This document shows, piece by piece, positions 7,677-19,050 of a stretch of DNA of 41,972 bases. A program made the position numbers and the translations under genes. Source of the DNA: Bacteroidales bacterium. GTDB taxonomy: Bacteria; Bacteroidota; Bacteroidia; Bacteroidales; VadinHA17. The stretch lies in NCBI GenBank assembly GCA_012519515.1, contig JAAYQC010000103.1, positions 1 to 41,972 on the forward strand, written 5' to 3'. Each line of letters starts with the position of its first letter. Position 1 is the first letter of the stretch. The notes under the pieces were generated by a model. The model did no database searches. It was not told the origin of the DNA and saw only the letters and a program-made list of their open reading frames with translations.

Positions 7677-8510
7677 ATGGAAGAAAAAGACCTTGTATAC
7701 CGCGGAAAATCGAAGGATGTATTCAATATCACAGAAGGCCCCCATGCCGGCAAATACCGGTTTGTGTTTACAGATAAAGCCACAGGGTACATTGAAAACG
7801 GGAAGCCTGTCTTTGATCCTGGTTACGATGTAGTTGTGGGAAGTATACCAGGCAAGGGTTCCATAGCATGCAGGTTCGCTACGCATTTCTTTAAGTTACT
7901 GAAGGACAGGGGAGTTCCTACACACTATATCGATACCATTTCAGATAATGAAATGATTGTCGAACCGGCAATTCCTCTCGGCATGGCTGTTGAATCACCG
8001 GAATTCAAGGGATCTGCACCTTTAACCAACCTGGAATTCACCTGGAGGAACAATGCAACCGGCAGCTTCTGGAGACGGTATCCCTTTGTAAAACCCTGCA
8101 GGAATATTCACAGGGTTGTTGAAGCATGGACCAAGGGAGACGCTGACATCCTGATCACTCTTGAAGCCCTTGAGGAAACAGGAGCAATGACCAGGGAAGA
8201 GATTGAATTCAGCGTAAAGCTGGTCAGTGATATTGCAGAGATTGTCTCCGTTGAATTTGCATCTAAGGGACTTCATGTTATCGATGGAAAATTTGAACTG
8301 GGACGACTTAAGTATCGTGACGGCAAAATAGTCCTGATCGATGAAATTTCTCCTGATGTGCTTCGAGTTTGTAAAGGCTATGCCCCCGATGGCAAGGGAG
8401 ATTGCACCGTGTACAGGGAATGTGCTGTAACGAACTATTCCGAAGGAAAACGTACGATTAAAAACAAAAAGCAGGTAAAGGCGGCGGATTTTATAAATAT
8501 CTTCCTGTAG
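7677..8510 (+). CDS. purC: SAICAR synthetase (PurC), clostridial-like subtype
   Basis: This 277-residue enzyme would ligate aspartate to CAIR with ATP in purine synthesis. The N-terminus LVYRGKSKDVF is the ATP-binding glycine loop of the family. RFATHFFKLLKDRGVPTHYID, the GSFWRRYPF block and the acidic metal site KIVLIDEISPDVLR (about 219-232) follow in the expected order. Compared with the long PurC typical of many Bacteroidota (which starts with an extra N-terminal segment), this is the short subtype seen in Clostridia. A longer basic C-terminal tail (KRTIKNKKQVKAADFINIFL) is unusual. yjbQ follows after 53 nt. It could be a second PurC copy, which needs the whole genome to judge. Confidence 0.82.
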   Translation: MEEKDLVYRGKSKDVFNITEGPHAGKYRFVFTDKATGYIENGKPVFDPGYDVVVGSIPGKGSIACRFATHFFKLLKDRGVPTHYIDTISDNEMIVEPAIPLGMAVESPEFKGSAPLTNLEFTWRNNATGSFWRRYPFVKPCRNIHRVVEAWTKGDADILITLEALEETGAMTREEIEFSVKLVSDIAEIVSVEFASKGLHVIDGKFELGRLKYRDGKIVLIDEISPDVLRVCKGYAPDGKGDCTVYRECAVTNYSEGKRTIKNKKQVKAADFINIFL

Positions 8511-8563
8511 GACTTCTGTAAGCAGCAACAATAAGCAATAAACTTTTTAAAAGTTATACATAT

Positions 8564-8980
8564 ATGAAATCTTATCGAAAAGAACTCTGGTTCGAAACAA
8601 CCACCCGTCGTGCTTTTATCAACATCACTCCCGAGGTTGAAAAATGCCTTGTCGAATCAGGCATTAAAGAGGGTCTGATTCTTGTTAATGCCATGCATAT
8701 TACAAGCAGTGTATTCATTAATGATGATGAATCCGGGCTGCATCATGATTTTGAGGTGTGGCTCGAAAAGCTTGCCCCGGAAAAACCATATTCCCAGTAC
8801 CGGCATAATGGATTTGAAGACAATGCCGATGCCCATATCAAGAGAACCCTGATGGGCAGGGAGGTGGTTGTGGCTGTTACAAACGGCAGACTCGATTTCG
8901 GACCCTGGGAACAGATTTTCTACGGTGAATTCGACGGCAAAAGAAGAAAACGGGTGCTTGTCAAGATTATAGGTGAATAA
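8564..8980 (+). CDS. YjbQ family protein (UPF0047, thiamine-phosphate-synthase-like)
   Basis: This 138-residue member of the YjbQ/UPF0047 family is full length. Family landmarks are visible: [27 protein letters not shown] (about 43-69, cited here in part), the [20 protein letters not shown] region with its conserved N-x-D-A-H, and the C-terminal [19 protein letters not shown]. Family members have weak thiamine-phosphate synthase activity in vitro, but their physiological role is not settled, so no pathway is assigned. It lies 53 nt after purC on the same strand, probably co-transcribed, and convergent with the ABC exporter pair. Confidence 0.85.
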   Translation: MKSYRKELWFETTTRRAFINITPEVEKCLVESGIKEGLILVNAMHITSSVFINDDESGLHHDFEVWLEKLAPEKPYSQYRHNGFEDNADAHIKRTLMGREVVVAVTNGRLDFGPWEQIFYGEFDGKRRKRVLVKIIGE

Positions 8981-9032
8981 AAAGGACCGTTTCTCTGATC
9001 GGGCAATATGTAGCTTGCCGGATGTTTGTATT

Positions 9033-9767
9033 TTATTTGTTATCTGATTTCATTTTCCTTGTAAAGAAGTATACCGATAAAAGGAAAAATAATATTGCAT
9101 ATCCTGAAACTATTAATAAATGAATCCAGATATTGTCCGGCCTGTCAGACAATATGATTCGTGAAAACTCTATTGCGTGAGAGAAAGGCAAAAGCTTTGC
9201 AATACTTTCAATAGTGCCTCCAAGTATTTTTATATCCATCCAAGCACCGCCAAGTAATGCACTCGCAATTATGTAAATATTTCCTATTGTCAGAATTTGA
9301 GCTTCATTGCATACGACTCCCAGGAGAATACCAATAAATATTGAAAACAGTATGTAAGGAATGAAAGAGATCAGCGTATAAACGATTTTCAATGATACTG
9401 GTAGTCCAACAAATACACCAACAATTAAGCACACAACACCTATAATCAGAGCAAATGGTGAAAGAGGAATGGAATATCCTATAATAAAATCCTTAGGTTT
9501 AAGTGGTGAAATAAAAAGCCTGGTTAAAAATGATGTACTTTTATCTTTTGCAATTACCCCCCCTAAAAACATTGTAATAAACGTGAATCCAAATATTGTT
9601 ATTCCAGGTACAATGCTTACAGGTTTAAAAATTTCAATGGGAGCACTTTTTGATATTGTAGAAAACAATAAAATTAAGAAAACCGGTAACAGAACTCCCA
9701 ATATCAGGGACAAAGGATCTCTTAATATTTCTTTGGAATTTCGCCGGGCAAAATAGATGTACTTCAT
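9033..9767 (-). CDS. ABC-2 type transporter permease
   Basis: This 244-residue membrane protein has the ABC-2 permease layout: a cytoplasmic start with NSKEILRDPLSLILGVLLPVF, a first span at about 20-38, then spans near 52-70, 95-118, 125-150, 160-178 and 220-238. The re-entrant NEAQILTIGNIYIIASALLGGAWM segment is typical. It would form the membrane pore for the ATPase encoded just upstream. The start codon overlaps the ATPase stop (ATGA). The substrate is not predictable. Close relatives export drugs, lipids or peptides. This pair is more A/T-rich than purC or rsmD nearby. Confidence 0.85.
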   Translation of the reverse strand: MKYIYFARRNSKEILRDPLSLILGVLLPVFLILLFSTISKSAPIEIFKPVSIVPGITIFGFTFITMFLGGVIAKDKSTSFLTRLFISPLKPKDFIIGYSIPLSPFALIIGVVCLIVGVFVGLPVSLKIVYTLISFIPYILFSIFIGILLGVVCNEAQILTIGNIYIIASALLGGAWMDIKILGGTIESIAKLLPFSHAIEFSRIILSDRPDNIWIHLLIVSGYAILFFLLSVYFFTRKMKSDNK

Positions 9768-10489
9768 ATTGTATGCTCCTCCTCATTTAGTAAAACAAAT
9801 GCATCCTCAAGCTTATTTGTATTGGTTTGATTGAGGATTTCTGCAACTGTGCCAACTGCTTTAATTCTGCCTTTTTGTATAATGGCAACCCTGTCAGAAA
9901 GGGCTTCTGCTTCTTCCAGATAATGTGTTGTCAGGATAATTGTGGTTTTTTCCTTAAGTTTTTTAATGTTACTCCATAACTCTCTTCGGGCGATTACATC
10001 CAGGCCCAATGTCGGTTCGTCAAGAAATAATATTTCAGGGTCGGTGATTAATGCCATTGCAATACTTAAACGTCTTTGCTTTCCTCCTGAGAGCAATCTG
10101 GCTTTTTTCTTACGGACTTCAGAGAGACTAAATACGGTTATCATCTCCTCAACTTTGTCATAAATCATATCTTTTGAGATGCCATATATTCCTGCTATCA
10201 TTTCAAGGTTCTCCTGAACGTTCAGGTTTCGTGCAATTGCCGTTTCCTGAGGAGATACATTTATCCTTTGCTTAATGTATTGAGAATCTTCAAGTAAATC
10301 CTTGTTCAGTATTGTAGCTGTGCCACTTGTAGGAAGAATCAGGCATGAAAGCATTTTAATCGTGGTTGTCTTTCCGGCTCCGTTCAATCCAAGCAGTGAG
10401 AATAGTTCTCCCTTTTCAATTGAGAGATTTAAATCATCAACTGCAACAAAATCTCCAAACTTTTTAGTCAAATGTTTTGTTTCTATCAT
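9764..10489 (-). CDS. ABC transporter ATP-binding protein
   Basis: This 241-residue ATPase has Walker A GLNGAGKT (34-41), a Q-loop at INVSPQET (about 95-102), the signature LLSGGKQRRLS (about 138-148), Walker B EILFLDEPTLGLD (about 160-172) and the switch His in TTHYLEEAEALSD (about 193-205). The glutamine-rich CcmA/NatA-like class drives ABC-2 permeases, and the permease follows with a 4-nt overlap. The signature reads SGGKQ where many have SGGMK/Q, within family variation. No regulator gene is adjacent. Confidence 0.9.
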   Translation of the reverse strand: MIETKHLTKKFGDFVAVDDLNLSIEKGELFSLLGLNGAGKTTTIKMLSCLILPTSGTATILNKDLLEDSQYIKQRINVSPQETAIARNLNVQENLEMIAGIYGISKDMIYDKVEEMITVFSLSEVRKKKARLLSGGKQRRLSIAMALITDPEILFLDEPTLGLDVIARRELWSNIKKLKEKTTIILTTHYLEEAEALSDRVAIIQKGRIKAVGTVAEILNQTNTNKLEDAFVLLNEEEHTI

Positions 10490-10666
10490 AAACGTGTGAT
10501 TTTCGGTCTCCTGATGTTTTAATATTCCTGACTCTCATTCAGCTCCAGATGCCGGTTAATTTTGAGTCAGTATTTCAGTGATCTTCCGCAGATTCGTTGA
10601 AACGCCGGAATGAGTAATGCCACAATTGTAAAAATTGGGTTCTTCGTATTATATGTTTTTCCCCAG

Positions 10667-11869
10667 TTAGAGTTTTACAATGAATTTACCCGATGCAACA
10701 TGCCTTGCTCCACTTGTGATGTTAACAATATATAATCCGTCGCTAAACCCTGTTGTTATTATCTTATCAGGAAATCCTTCATTTATATAGTCAAAATCCT
10801 TTTTGAATAAAACCTTCCCCCACGAATCTAGTACAGTTACAGTTCCAGAAGGTATCTCCATATCGGGGATGATAATATTAAGAATGTCAGACGCAGGATT
10901 AGGATAGGTGCTTATTAGTTTAGGGGAGCTGACAGATGACTCTCCTTCAGGAGGTATTGTATTCCGGGTGCGCACTAAGACTGTTCCATTGTTTCCTACA
11001 ACATAATACTTGTTTCCTACTATATAAGAACCATTTAGTTTATTATTAACCGGGGATTCGTCTCTTTGCCATCCGCTTTCGTTGGTATAGGTCATAATCG
11101 TACCACCATGTCCTACAGTGATGCCCTCAGTTTTTCCCGTGAAGAATATATTTGTCAGGGCAGGTAACATTCCTTCAATTTCGATCCTTTGCCAGCCTGT
11201 CCAGTCTTTGCGGAAAATAGTTCCAGGTTTGCCGACAGCCCATACAATATCGATTTCGGGAGATGCCATACCAGCTATTTCAACATATCCGGGGTCGAAT
11301 ATTTTGGTAAAGCTATAGGAATTTCGATATATGACATCCATAATCGGAACAGTCAGATTCTCACGTCCGCCGGCAATCATCGGTGTTCCGTTATTCAGTG
11401 CAATGGCATAAAAGTGCCAGGGAGTTCGTGTTTCAGTCATCTCCCAGATACCGTTTCTGTAAGATAAAAAAGTACCGTTATTGCCAACTGCATATCCGTT
11501 ACCGTTGTTGCTGAAGCAAACAGTATGGAGTTCCTCCTTGGTAGGACTCTCTATTTTTTGCCATTGTGACCCTTTCAGGTGGAGAATAGTGCCACGCGCA
11601 CCAACAGCCCAACCTTCCGTCTTGCTTAATAGACAGACTGAATTAAGCTTTTCATCGGTTATAGCAGGATATTCCAACCATGAATTACCGCTCCGGTATA
11701 GCATTGTTCCTTTGTTCCCAACAATCCAGCCTGTTGTTTCCTCTGTAAAAGCAATAGCGTTAAGGTGATTCTTTGTCGGAACGTCTATTGCATTCCATTG
11801 TGCAATAGAGTTGATCACAATCAGTGAAGCAGAGACAGTGGTAAATAATACTTTCTTTATCGCTTTCAT
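10667..11869 (-). CDS. YCF48-like beta-propeller protein with type IX sorting domain
   Basis: The product is 400 residues with a signal peptide ending INSIAQ. Six or more repeats of the form W-x-V-G-x-x-G-T occur along the body (GWIVGNKGT, GWAVGARGT, GYAVGNNGT, VWAVGKPGT, GITVGHGGT, YYVVGNNGT). These are the pattern of YCF48/BNR-like propeller blades. The last 75 residues, from STYPNPASDILNI to GLYIVNI and GKFIVKL, are a Por/type A sorting domain, so the protein should be exported by the type IX system and end up on the surface or be released. It starts 16 nt after the stop of the 1110-residue putative deacetylase, so they are probably one transcript. The propeller may serve as a binding or scaffold module (inference). 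Confidence 0.85.
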   Translation of the reverse strand: MKAIKKVLFTTVSASLIVINSIAQWNAIDVPTKNHLNAIAFTEETTGWIVGNKGTMLYRSGNSWLEYPAITDEKLNSVCLLSKTEGWAVGARGTILHLKGSQWQKIESPTKEELHTVCFSNNGNGYAVGNNGTFLSYRNGIWEMTETRTPWHFYAIALNNGTPMIAGGRENLTVPIMDVIYRNSYSFTKIFDPGYVEIAGMASPEIDIVWAVGKPGTIFRKDWTGWQRIEIEGMLPALTNIFFTGKTEGITVGHGGTIMTYTNESGWQRDESPVNNKLNGSYIVGNKYYVVGNNGTVLVRTRNTIPPEGESSVSSPKLISTYPNPASDILNIIIPDMEIPSGTVTVLDSWGKVLFKKDFDYINEGFPDKIITTGFSDGLYIVNITSGARHVASGKFIVKL

Positions 11870-11885
11870 TCTTTATGGAATATCA

Positions 11886-14800
11886 TTAATCATTGACACA
11901 TATGTTTACAGGTATAGCTTTGTTTTGTACCCTGGGCAGGGTAACCAGTCTATGAGTAATCTGGCCTCCTGCTTCAGTGAAAAGATAACATTTGGTCTCC
12001 ATGTCATTAATGCCTGCTACTGAGATAGTTACCAAACCATTGTTTGAGCCCACAGCCCTTATCATCAGGTTACTTTTAGCCCTGATATACTTAACCGCAT
12101 CATCAGTTGACTTGTATTCAGGGTTATAGGGCGAGACACCGGTGGTAACACCTGATATTATCTGATGCCATTCAGAGGAAGTCATTGTTAACTGATCTTC
12201 ATGCGTGAAAAGCACAGGAAGAGTCATGCTGTTCAGGGACCGCCTCAGATGGCGGACACCCCTTGCGATTACTGAGTCAACACTGCCTGTGCCAGGATAC
12301 CATTCATACTGTGAAGTTGTTGTTCCGTCATCTCCTATTTCGGACAGACAAAGGAAAAACGGGGTGTTCAACCAGTTAATGCTGTCGGCATAAAAATGCG
12401 GTATTCCTGTTCCGGCCCAGCCATTCCTGTTGATCCTGTAGGGTTTGTTATTAAGCCAGTTTCCGGGGTAGGGAACAGGATCATAAGGAATCTTTGTTCC
12501 AAGGAACTCCACCCCCATATCCCTTATTCCAGGCAGAGCATCGGCAGTGAGATAGTAATAATGAGGCACCAGAAAATTGGATATAGCAATGCCATTTGTT
12601 GTAAATGTATTTCTGGCTTCAATTACATTATCGACTGCCGAAAACTGAGGATCCGATGACATATTATAGTAGATCAGACGATGGTATGTGAATGAGTGAG
12701 GAGAAGCGGTAGCCAGATTGTTATCAACAAATGTTTTTAATTTGGGAAAGAAACCGTCAGGGTCATGCCCTTCAGGTACTGTAAAAACCCCTACCCAGGG
12801 TATAAGCCCGTAATTATTGCAAATACTTATCCATTCAAGATTGACCATTTCTCGACTTCGGTCGTCAACATCGTCCACCCTCATTGTTACCATGGGGGGC
12901 AGACCCTGCATAACAAAAGGCTTTCTTGCTGCCCATACAATTCCCCTCCATAAGAGGTCGTCCATTCCCCAGACAGGTCCCAGATATTCGTCAAAGGTCC
13001 ATTGGTATGAGTTCCATTTTACTATGCGGCCATCACCATATTCAGCAACTTGCATCAGAGCTTCATTATTATCGCTTGTGCCAAGTGATGCCAATACGGT
13101 GTTATCTATAAGATCGTAGCTGTAGGCCCCGACTTGTAGAGGAGCTTTGGTTGCAATTGTGTCATTTGCAGGATTATAGATATCATTAGTATGGGCTTCA
13201 GTGATATAATGTGTTGTATTAAACCTGATCTCTGATGAGGAAAAGCCTGGATGAGAACCCACATGTTCACAAAATGCGCTTGGGAAGTCAAAAAGATGCG
13301 GATCAAAACTGTATAAGCCAGTACCTCCGCTTATCGCAGTTTCTAGTTGAGTCAAAGGGTATGCATTAGTGTATACCTCTCTGTGGCCCAAAATTAGAAG
13401 GGCGTAGTCGCTTAAATCCGGCAAAGGTTCAGCGCTGTTGACATCATAAGTATCATAAGGGATACCGAACCAATCAAGATATGGTTTGATAAAGTTTACA
13501 TAACCAGTGTAATATAGAGTAGATCCTGAATTGAACATTACCAGTGCATTCCTGTTATGGCTAACCGGATTTATTCCTGAGACCGTTACAGTTATAGGGG
13601 TCCCCGACGACAGAGGATGACAACCTAAAGCATCAGTAACTGAAGTAATTTCAAATTTATAAGTGCCGGCCGTCAGCAATCCGGTATTGATGTCTGCGCC
13701 GCTTTGATAGTTGGGTATTGTGAAAGAAGATGTATCGTTTATTGTATATTCAACCGTATATGGGGGAGTACCTCCAGTGATATCAACAGACAGGTTAGTT
13801 GATGTATTATCATAAATGGATATGGAACTTTGAAACTGGGCCAAAGGGAAAGGGTTGTTAACATTAATGAACACAGATGATGTATAAGATGTAAAGTCTC
13901 CGCTCATGACGGCTCTTCGGTAGTAGGTGCTGGAAGTAATGGAAGGTGGTTGGTATTCTGGGCCAGTTGCTCCGTCAATGTCAACCCAGTTCTGATTATC
14001 AGCAGAGGATTGCCACTGATATACATAATTACCAGATCCGCCTGATGCAGGTACTGACTCTGTGAGAGCAGAGGGCATTGAGTTATAACATGTAATTTGG
14101 TTTTGTCCGGCCGACCCTGCTGAGAATGGCACAAAAACCACATCTCTGAAGAAGCATTCTTGTGGATGAAGAAGCTCCTGTAAAGGTACAGTCCCAATGC
14201 CTCCCCCCCCGGATCTGATGTATCTTATATATTCGTTTGAGACGAGAGGGCTGAAAGAATTACTATGAGACCAATACTGATTGTTTTCACTGTTTGTAAC
14301 GCTGACAATATAATTCCGGTTTGCCTCGACTGTCAGCGGGGCAGGAAGATTGAATTCACGCCAACCCTGAGTGCCAGGGGTAAATGACCAGTCATAGGGT
14401 CCGGCTATCAGTTCAAATACTGATTGATCATTCTGTCTCCAAAATCTCACCTGGTGCAGTCCGGCTTCATCTACACCGGTGAAAATTCTTGCACTTACAA
14501 TAACTCCATTCACCAGAGGTTCAAACTGGGTCCCAAAATCCCATCTTATCCAGGCATAAAATGAGTTCGGAATCTCTGATGTGAAAAGGGTAATTGGATT
14601 TACGGATATTCTAATCGCGTTTCCGGCAGTCGATCCGCATGCTGCATCAATTACCCATTGTCTGAACCACCTGTCTTCAATCAATGCGCCAGAACTGTAT
14701 CCCGGTGCAGAAGCTCCTGGAATATCTGACCATGAAAGCCCGTCATCAGATACTTGCCATCTATAGGAATAGCTGCCACTACCTCCCGATGCTTCTGTGA

Positions 14801-15218
14801 CTTGAATCAGCGGAACAGGTGCTGTGCCATTATATATCGTCTGATCAGTGCCAATTACAGGTGCAATGAGATCAGTGGCGACACTAATCGATACCGCATT
14901 TGTTGTAGCGCTTGCTGAAACATTATCAGTCACGCGGCAACGGAAATGGGCTGTTTTTCCCAGAACAGGAGGTGAATAAGTTTGCCTTTGAGCTGTTGTA
15001 CCTGTGATGTCGTACCAGTCTGAACCGTTGTTTGATCGCTGCCAGCGATATGTGTATGGAGGAGTTCCTCCTGTTGGTTGTATCAAAAAGCTGAGAGTCT
15101 GAGGAGCAGATCTGTAGCATAAAACCTGGTTATTGCCTATCTGGCCAGGAGAAAGCGATTGACCAAAAACAATAACATTGACTGAAGCAAATATAAGAAA
15201 GGCAACAACTTTATGCAT
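11886..15218 (-). CDS. Multidomain secreted putative polysaccharide deacetylase
   Basis: The product is 1110 residues with signal peptide MHKVVAFLIFASVNVIVFGQ. Order seen: two Ig/SprB-like beta modules (about 25-113 and 115-208, each with a YRWQ.S..G..W.DI pattern), a DUF4082-like domain (about 212-365), two more beta modules (367-454 and 456-547), a ThuA/glutamine-amidotransferase-like alpha/beta domain (about 556-765) and a NodB-like deacetylase barrel (about 772-1015). The barrel has TMRVDDVDD (metal-binding D781/D782), HSFTYH (841-846) and LFTHEDQL (H1006). A short beta tail ends the protein. The pairing of an amidotransferase-like fold with a NodB barrel recalls PelA-type exopolysaccharide enzymes, but similarity is only in outline. 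There is no C-terminal sorting domain. The downstream partner has one. Confidence 0.7.
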   Translation of the reverse strand: MHKVVAFLIFASVNVIVFGQSLSPGQIGNNQVLCYRSAPQTLSFLIQPTGGTPPYTYRWQRSNNGSDWYDITGTTAQRQTYSPPVLGKTAHFRCRVTDNVSASATTNAVSISVATDLIAPVIGTDQTIYNGTAPVPLIQVTEASGGSGSYSYRWQVSDDGLSWSDIPGASAPGYSSGALIEDRWFRQWVIDAACGSTAGNAIRISVNPITLFTSEIPNSFYAWIRWDFGTQFEPLVNGVIVSARIFTGVDEAGLHQVRFWRQNDQSVFELIAGPYDWSFTPGTQGWREFNLPAPLTVEANRNYIVSVTNSENNQYWSHSNSFSPLVSNEYIRYIRSGGGGIGTVPLQELLHPQECFFRDVVFVPFSAGSAGQNQITCYNSMPSALTESVPASGGSGNYVYQWQSSADNQNWVDIDGATGPEYQPPSITSSTYYRRAVMSGDFTSYTSSVFINVNNPFPLAQFQSSISIYDNTSTNLSVDITGGTPPYTVEYTINDTSSFTIPNYQSGADINTGLLTAGTYKFEITSVTDALGCHPLSSGTPITVTVSGINPVSHNRNALVMFNSGSTLYYTGYVNFIKPYLDWFGIPYDTYDVNSAEPLPDLSDYALLILGHREVYTNAYPLTQLETAISGGTGLYSFDPHLFDFPSAFCEHVGSHPGFSSSEIRFNTTHYITEAHTNDIYNPANDTIATKAPLQVGAYSYDLIDNTVLASLGTSDNNEALMQVAEYGDGRIVKWNSYQWTFDEYLGPVWGMDDLLWRGIVWAARKPFVMQGLPPMVTMRVDDVDDRSREMVNLEWISICNNYGLIPWVGVFTVPEGHDPDGFFPKLKTFVDNNLATASPHSFTYHRLIYYNMSSDPQFSAVDNVIEARNTFTTNGIAISNFLVPHYYYLTADALPGIRDMGVEFLGTKIPYDPVPYPGNWLNNKPYRINRNGWAGTGIPHFYADSINWLNTPFFLCLSEIGDDGTTTSQYEWYPGTGSVDSVIARGVRHLRRSLNSMTLPVLFTHEDQLTMTSSEWHQIISGVTTGVSPYNPEYKSTDDAVKYIRAKSNLMIRAVGSNNGLVTISVAGINDMETKCYLFTEAGGQITHRLVTLPRVQNKAIPVNICVND

Positions 15219-15824
15219 ATGTTGGATGTTTTAATGAGTGAAAGTAATCTGTTGCACAACTTTAGCAAAGTACAGAATAAAATTAATATGTAAAGGTAAC
15301 AAAATACTGATTTTGACAAGTTGTATAAAAAAATTGATGAAAATATCATGTATTGATTTTAGTTGTATTTTATATTGTTTATCAGTGAATTAGATGATTT
15401 GTTAATTATTCTCTTTTAGCTGATCAGACCTGTTTTTTTAGATGCAGGATAATGAACCTCTTCATTTGTTTAGTTCCGGAATCCACATTGTTTTATCTCT
15501 TAGCTGAAGTCGTGCGAAATGTAGACAAAGGCTCAATCAAAAATTACATTTTCTCATTATGAATCCGAAAAAATATGAATTTGCTTTAATTGTTTCACAG
15601 TAAAGTAAAACGTATTTGCTATTATAGTTAAAATCCAAAAAACTCATCAGAAAAACCTGAATCTGCAACTTTTCTCTATGGAAAACGTTCAATGAACGTA
15701 AAGACATAAGTCAACATGATTTGATGAAAACCTAACTATCTGTAAACAATTAGATTTAAAATGTCATAATTCAGGCTTTTTTTGTATTTGGGATAAGATT
15801 AACTTTGACAGAAATATTTATATA
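15219..15824. other. 606-bp A/T-rich intergenic region without a gene
   Basis: No convincing coding frame or RNA gene is visible between the divergent 1110-residue gene and the FN3-like/SGNH lipoprotein. A small palindrome, ACGTTC-AAT-GAACGT, lies at 15685-15699. A candidate -7 element for the plus-strand gene is at 15800-15807. The remainder is A/T-rich and probably holds both promoters. Confidence 0.6.
15800..15807 (+). promoter_or_regulatory. Candidate -7 promoter element
   Basis: TAACTTTG matches TAnnTTTG perfectly and lies 17 nt before the lipoprotein start codon at 15825. A TTTG lies 15 nt upstream, shorter than the usual spacing, so the -33 assignment is weak. Confidence 0.4.
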
Positions 15825-17150
15825 ATGACAAATCGTATTCTGCTGTTTTTATCATTGATTCTTTTAACGTTATCCTGCAGACCTGAACAGTCTGGCTCAT
15901 TGCCTGTAGTTAATACGGATTTTGCTACTGAAATTACCTATAATTCAGCTAAATCAGGCGGGAATGTTATATCTGACGGTGGAACTGAAATCACGGCAAA
16001 AGGTGTCTGCTGGAATACTACAGGGAATCCAGCATTAACTGATTTTAATTCAAATGAAGGTCAGGGATCAGGTAGTTTTACAAGTAATCTGACAGGCCTT
16101 GCTGAGGGGACAAAATACTTTGTAAAAGCGTATGCCACTAATTCATCCGGAACTTCTTTCGGGGATGAAATAAACTTTACAACATTGACAAAATCCGATG
16201 GCCAGATTATAGCAGATCATTCAGTGGTTGACCGGTATGATGATATTCCTGCTGCTTACCTTAATGAGGTGAAAAAGATGTGGGTTTCAATAGCCGGTGA
16301 ATCTCACAGTCAGGCTTACAGGGCAGGCTTGTTGTTGTTGGAATCATTAAATTCAGCTTATTCTGTTAGTGTGGTTGAATCCGGAACACCTGAACCATAT
16401 ACAACATCCCATCTCAGATTTAGCGGTGCGACATGGGGCGATAAGGATAATTCGTCTGGGTGGATTTATAGCTATGGTGAAGAGGATTGGTATACAAATT
16501 CAACAGCCATATCCAGGACCAAAGCAGGTTTGCTGTACTGTAAGAACAATGGTCCTGCTCTCACGGCATTAGGTTTTGGCTGGTGCTGGGATGCGACCTG
16601 GCAGAATGACGTAGGTGGTAGTTATGATCCTGTTTATCATACAAGATGGGCCGGAGCATCAATGGGAGGTCCTGAAGGTAATCTTAGATGGGGTCTGGAT
16701 GCAGAAGATAAGGCATTGACGGGTAATTCGGTTTGCATGGACACTTATATTAATGCTACTCAATCATATATAGATTATTGTGCGGCTAACAATATTCCTA
16801 CAAAGATAATCTGGACAACAGGGCCTGTGGATAATGAAAACAATTGGGCTATTGGAGAGAGTGGTTACCAGCAATACTTAAAATGGGAGTATCTCAGGAA
16901 TCATGTCAGGAGTCTGAGTGAAGCTTATTTTTTTGATTATGCAGATATCTTAAGTTATAATGACGCCGGGGTTCAGGCTACAACAACATGGACGGATAAT
17001 AGTGGAACCTTGAGGACTTTCCCGATAATCAGTCCTGAAAACATGACAAGTCTGGACCCAAATTATCATATTGGTACTAACGGAGCTATTAAACTGGCAA
17101 AAGCCATGTGGTGGCTGCTGGCCAGAATGGCTGGTTGGGATGGTAAATAA
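15825..17150 (+). CDS. Lipoprotein with FN3-like module and SGNH-like domain
   Basis: The product is 441 residues. A lipoprotein signal ends LTLSC (Cys18). Residues about 30-125 form a beta module with ITAKGVCWNTTGNP and the terminal FGDEINFTTL, a repeat type very common in Bacteroidota surface lipoproteins. From about 150 onward, MWVSIAGESHSQAYRAG gives a block I-like G-E-S-H-S, and near the end DPNYHIGTNGAIKLAKAMWWLLARMAGWDG supplies a block V-like His. An SGNH-type esterase is the best guess. The nucleophile would be the Ser in GESHS, but no biochemical assignment is possible. It stands alone with a short 5' leader and divergent from the deacetylase operon. Confidence 0.6.
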   Translation: MTNRILLFLSLILLTLSCRPEQSGSLPVVNTDFATEITYNSAKSGGNVISDGGTEITAKGVCWNTTGNPALTDFNSNEGQGSGSFTSNLTGLAEGTKYFVKAYATNSSGTSFGDEINFTTLTKSDGQIIADHSVVDRYDDIPAAYLNEVKKMWVSIAGESHSQAYRAGLLLLESLNSAYSVSVVESGTPEPYTTSHLRFSGATWGDKDNSSGWIYSYGEEDWYTNSTAISRTKAGLLYCKNNGPALTALGFGWCWDATWQNDVGGSYDPVYHTRWAGASMGGPEGNLRWGLDAEDKALTGNSVCMDTYINATQSYIDYCAANNIPTKIIWTTGPVDNENNWAIGESGYQQYLKWEYLRNHVRSLSEAYFFDYADILSYNDAGVQATTTWTDNSGTLRTFPIISPENMTSLDPNYHIGTNGAIKLAKAMWWLLARMAGWDGK

Positions 17151-17291
17151 TTATTCTTTGTGCTATCGAATTTATTAGTTTGAAGTCCTTTGGTAAGGGG
17201 AGTTTATTTTTTATCGCTTTCCCATGCCAAGGTAACAACCGGTTTTTATCCATGAGCCGGCAAACCTATTTCAATAGGAGGCCTTAGTTAT

Positions 17292-19025
<1,734 letters not shown>

Positions 19026-19050
19026 ATGTCGGTTATTTTAATTATTATTT

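Noticed and set aside
9000-9030. Weak inverted repeat between the convergent yjbQ and permease genes as a terminator
   Set aside because: Only about five pairs (GGCAA/TTGCC) and no T run in the right place.
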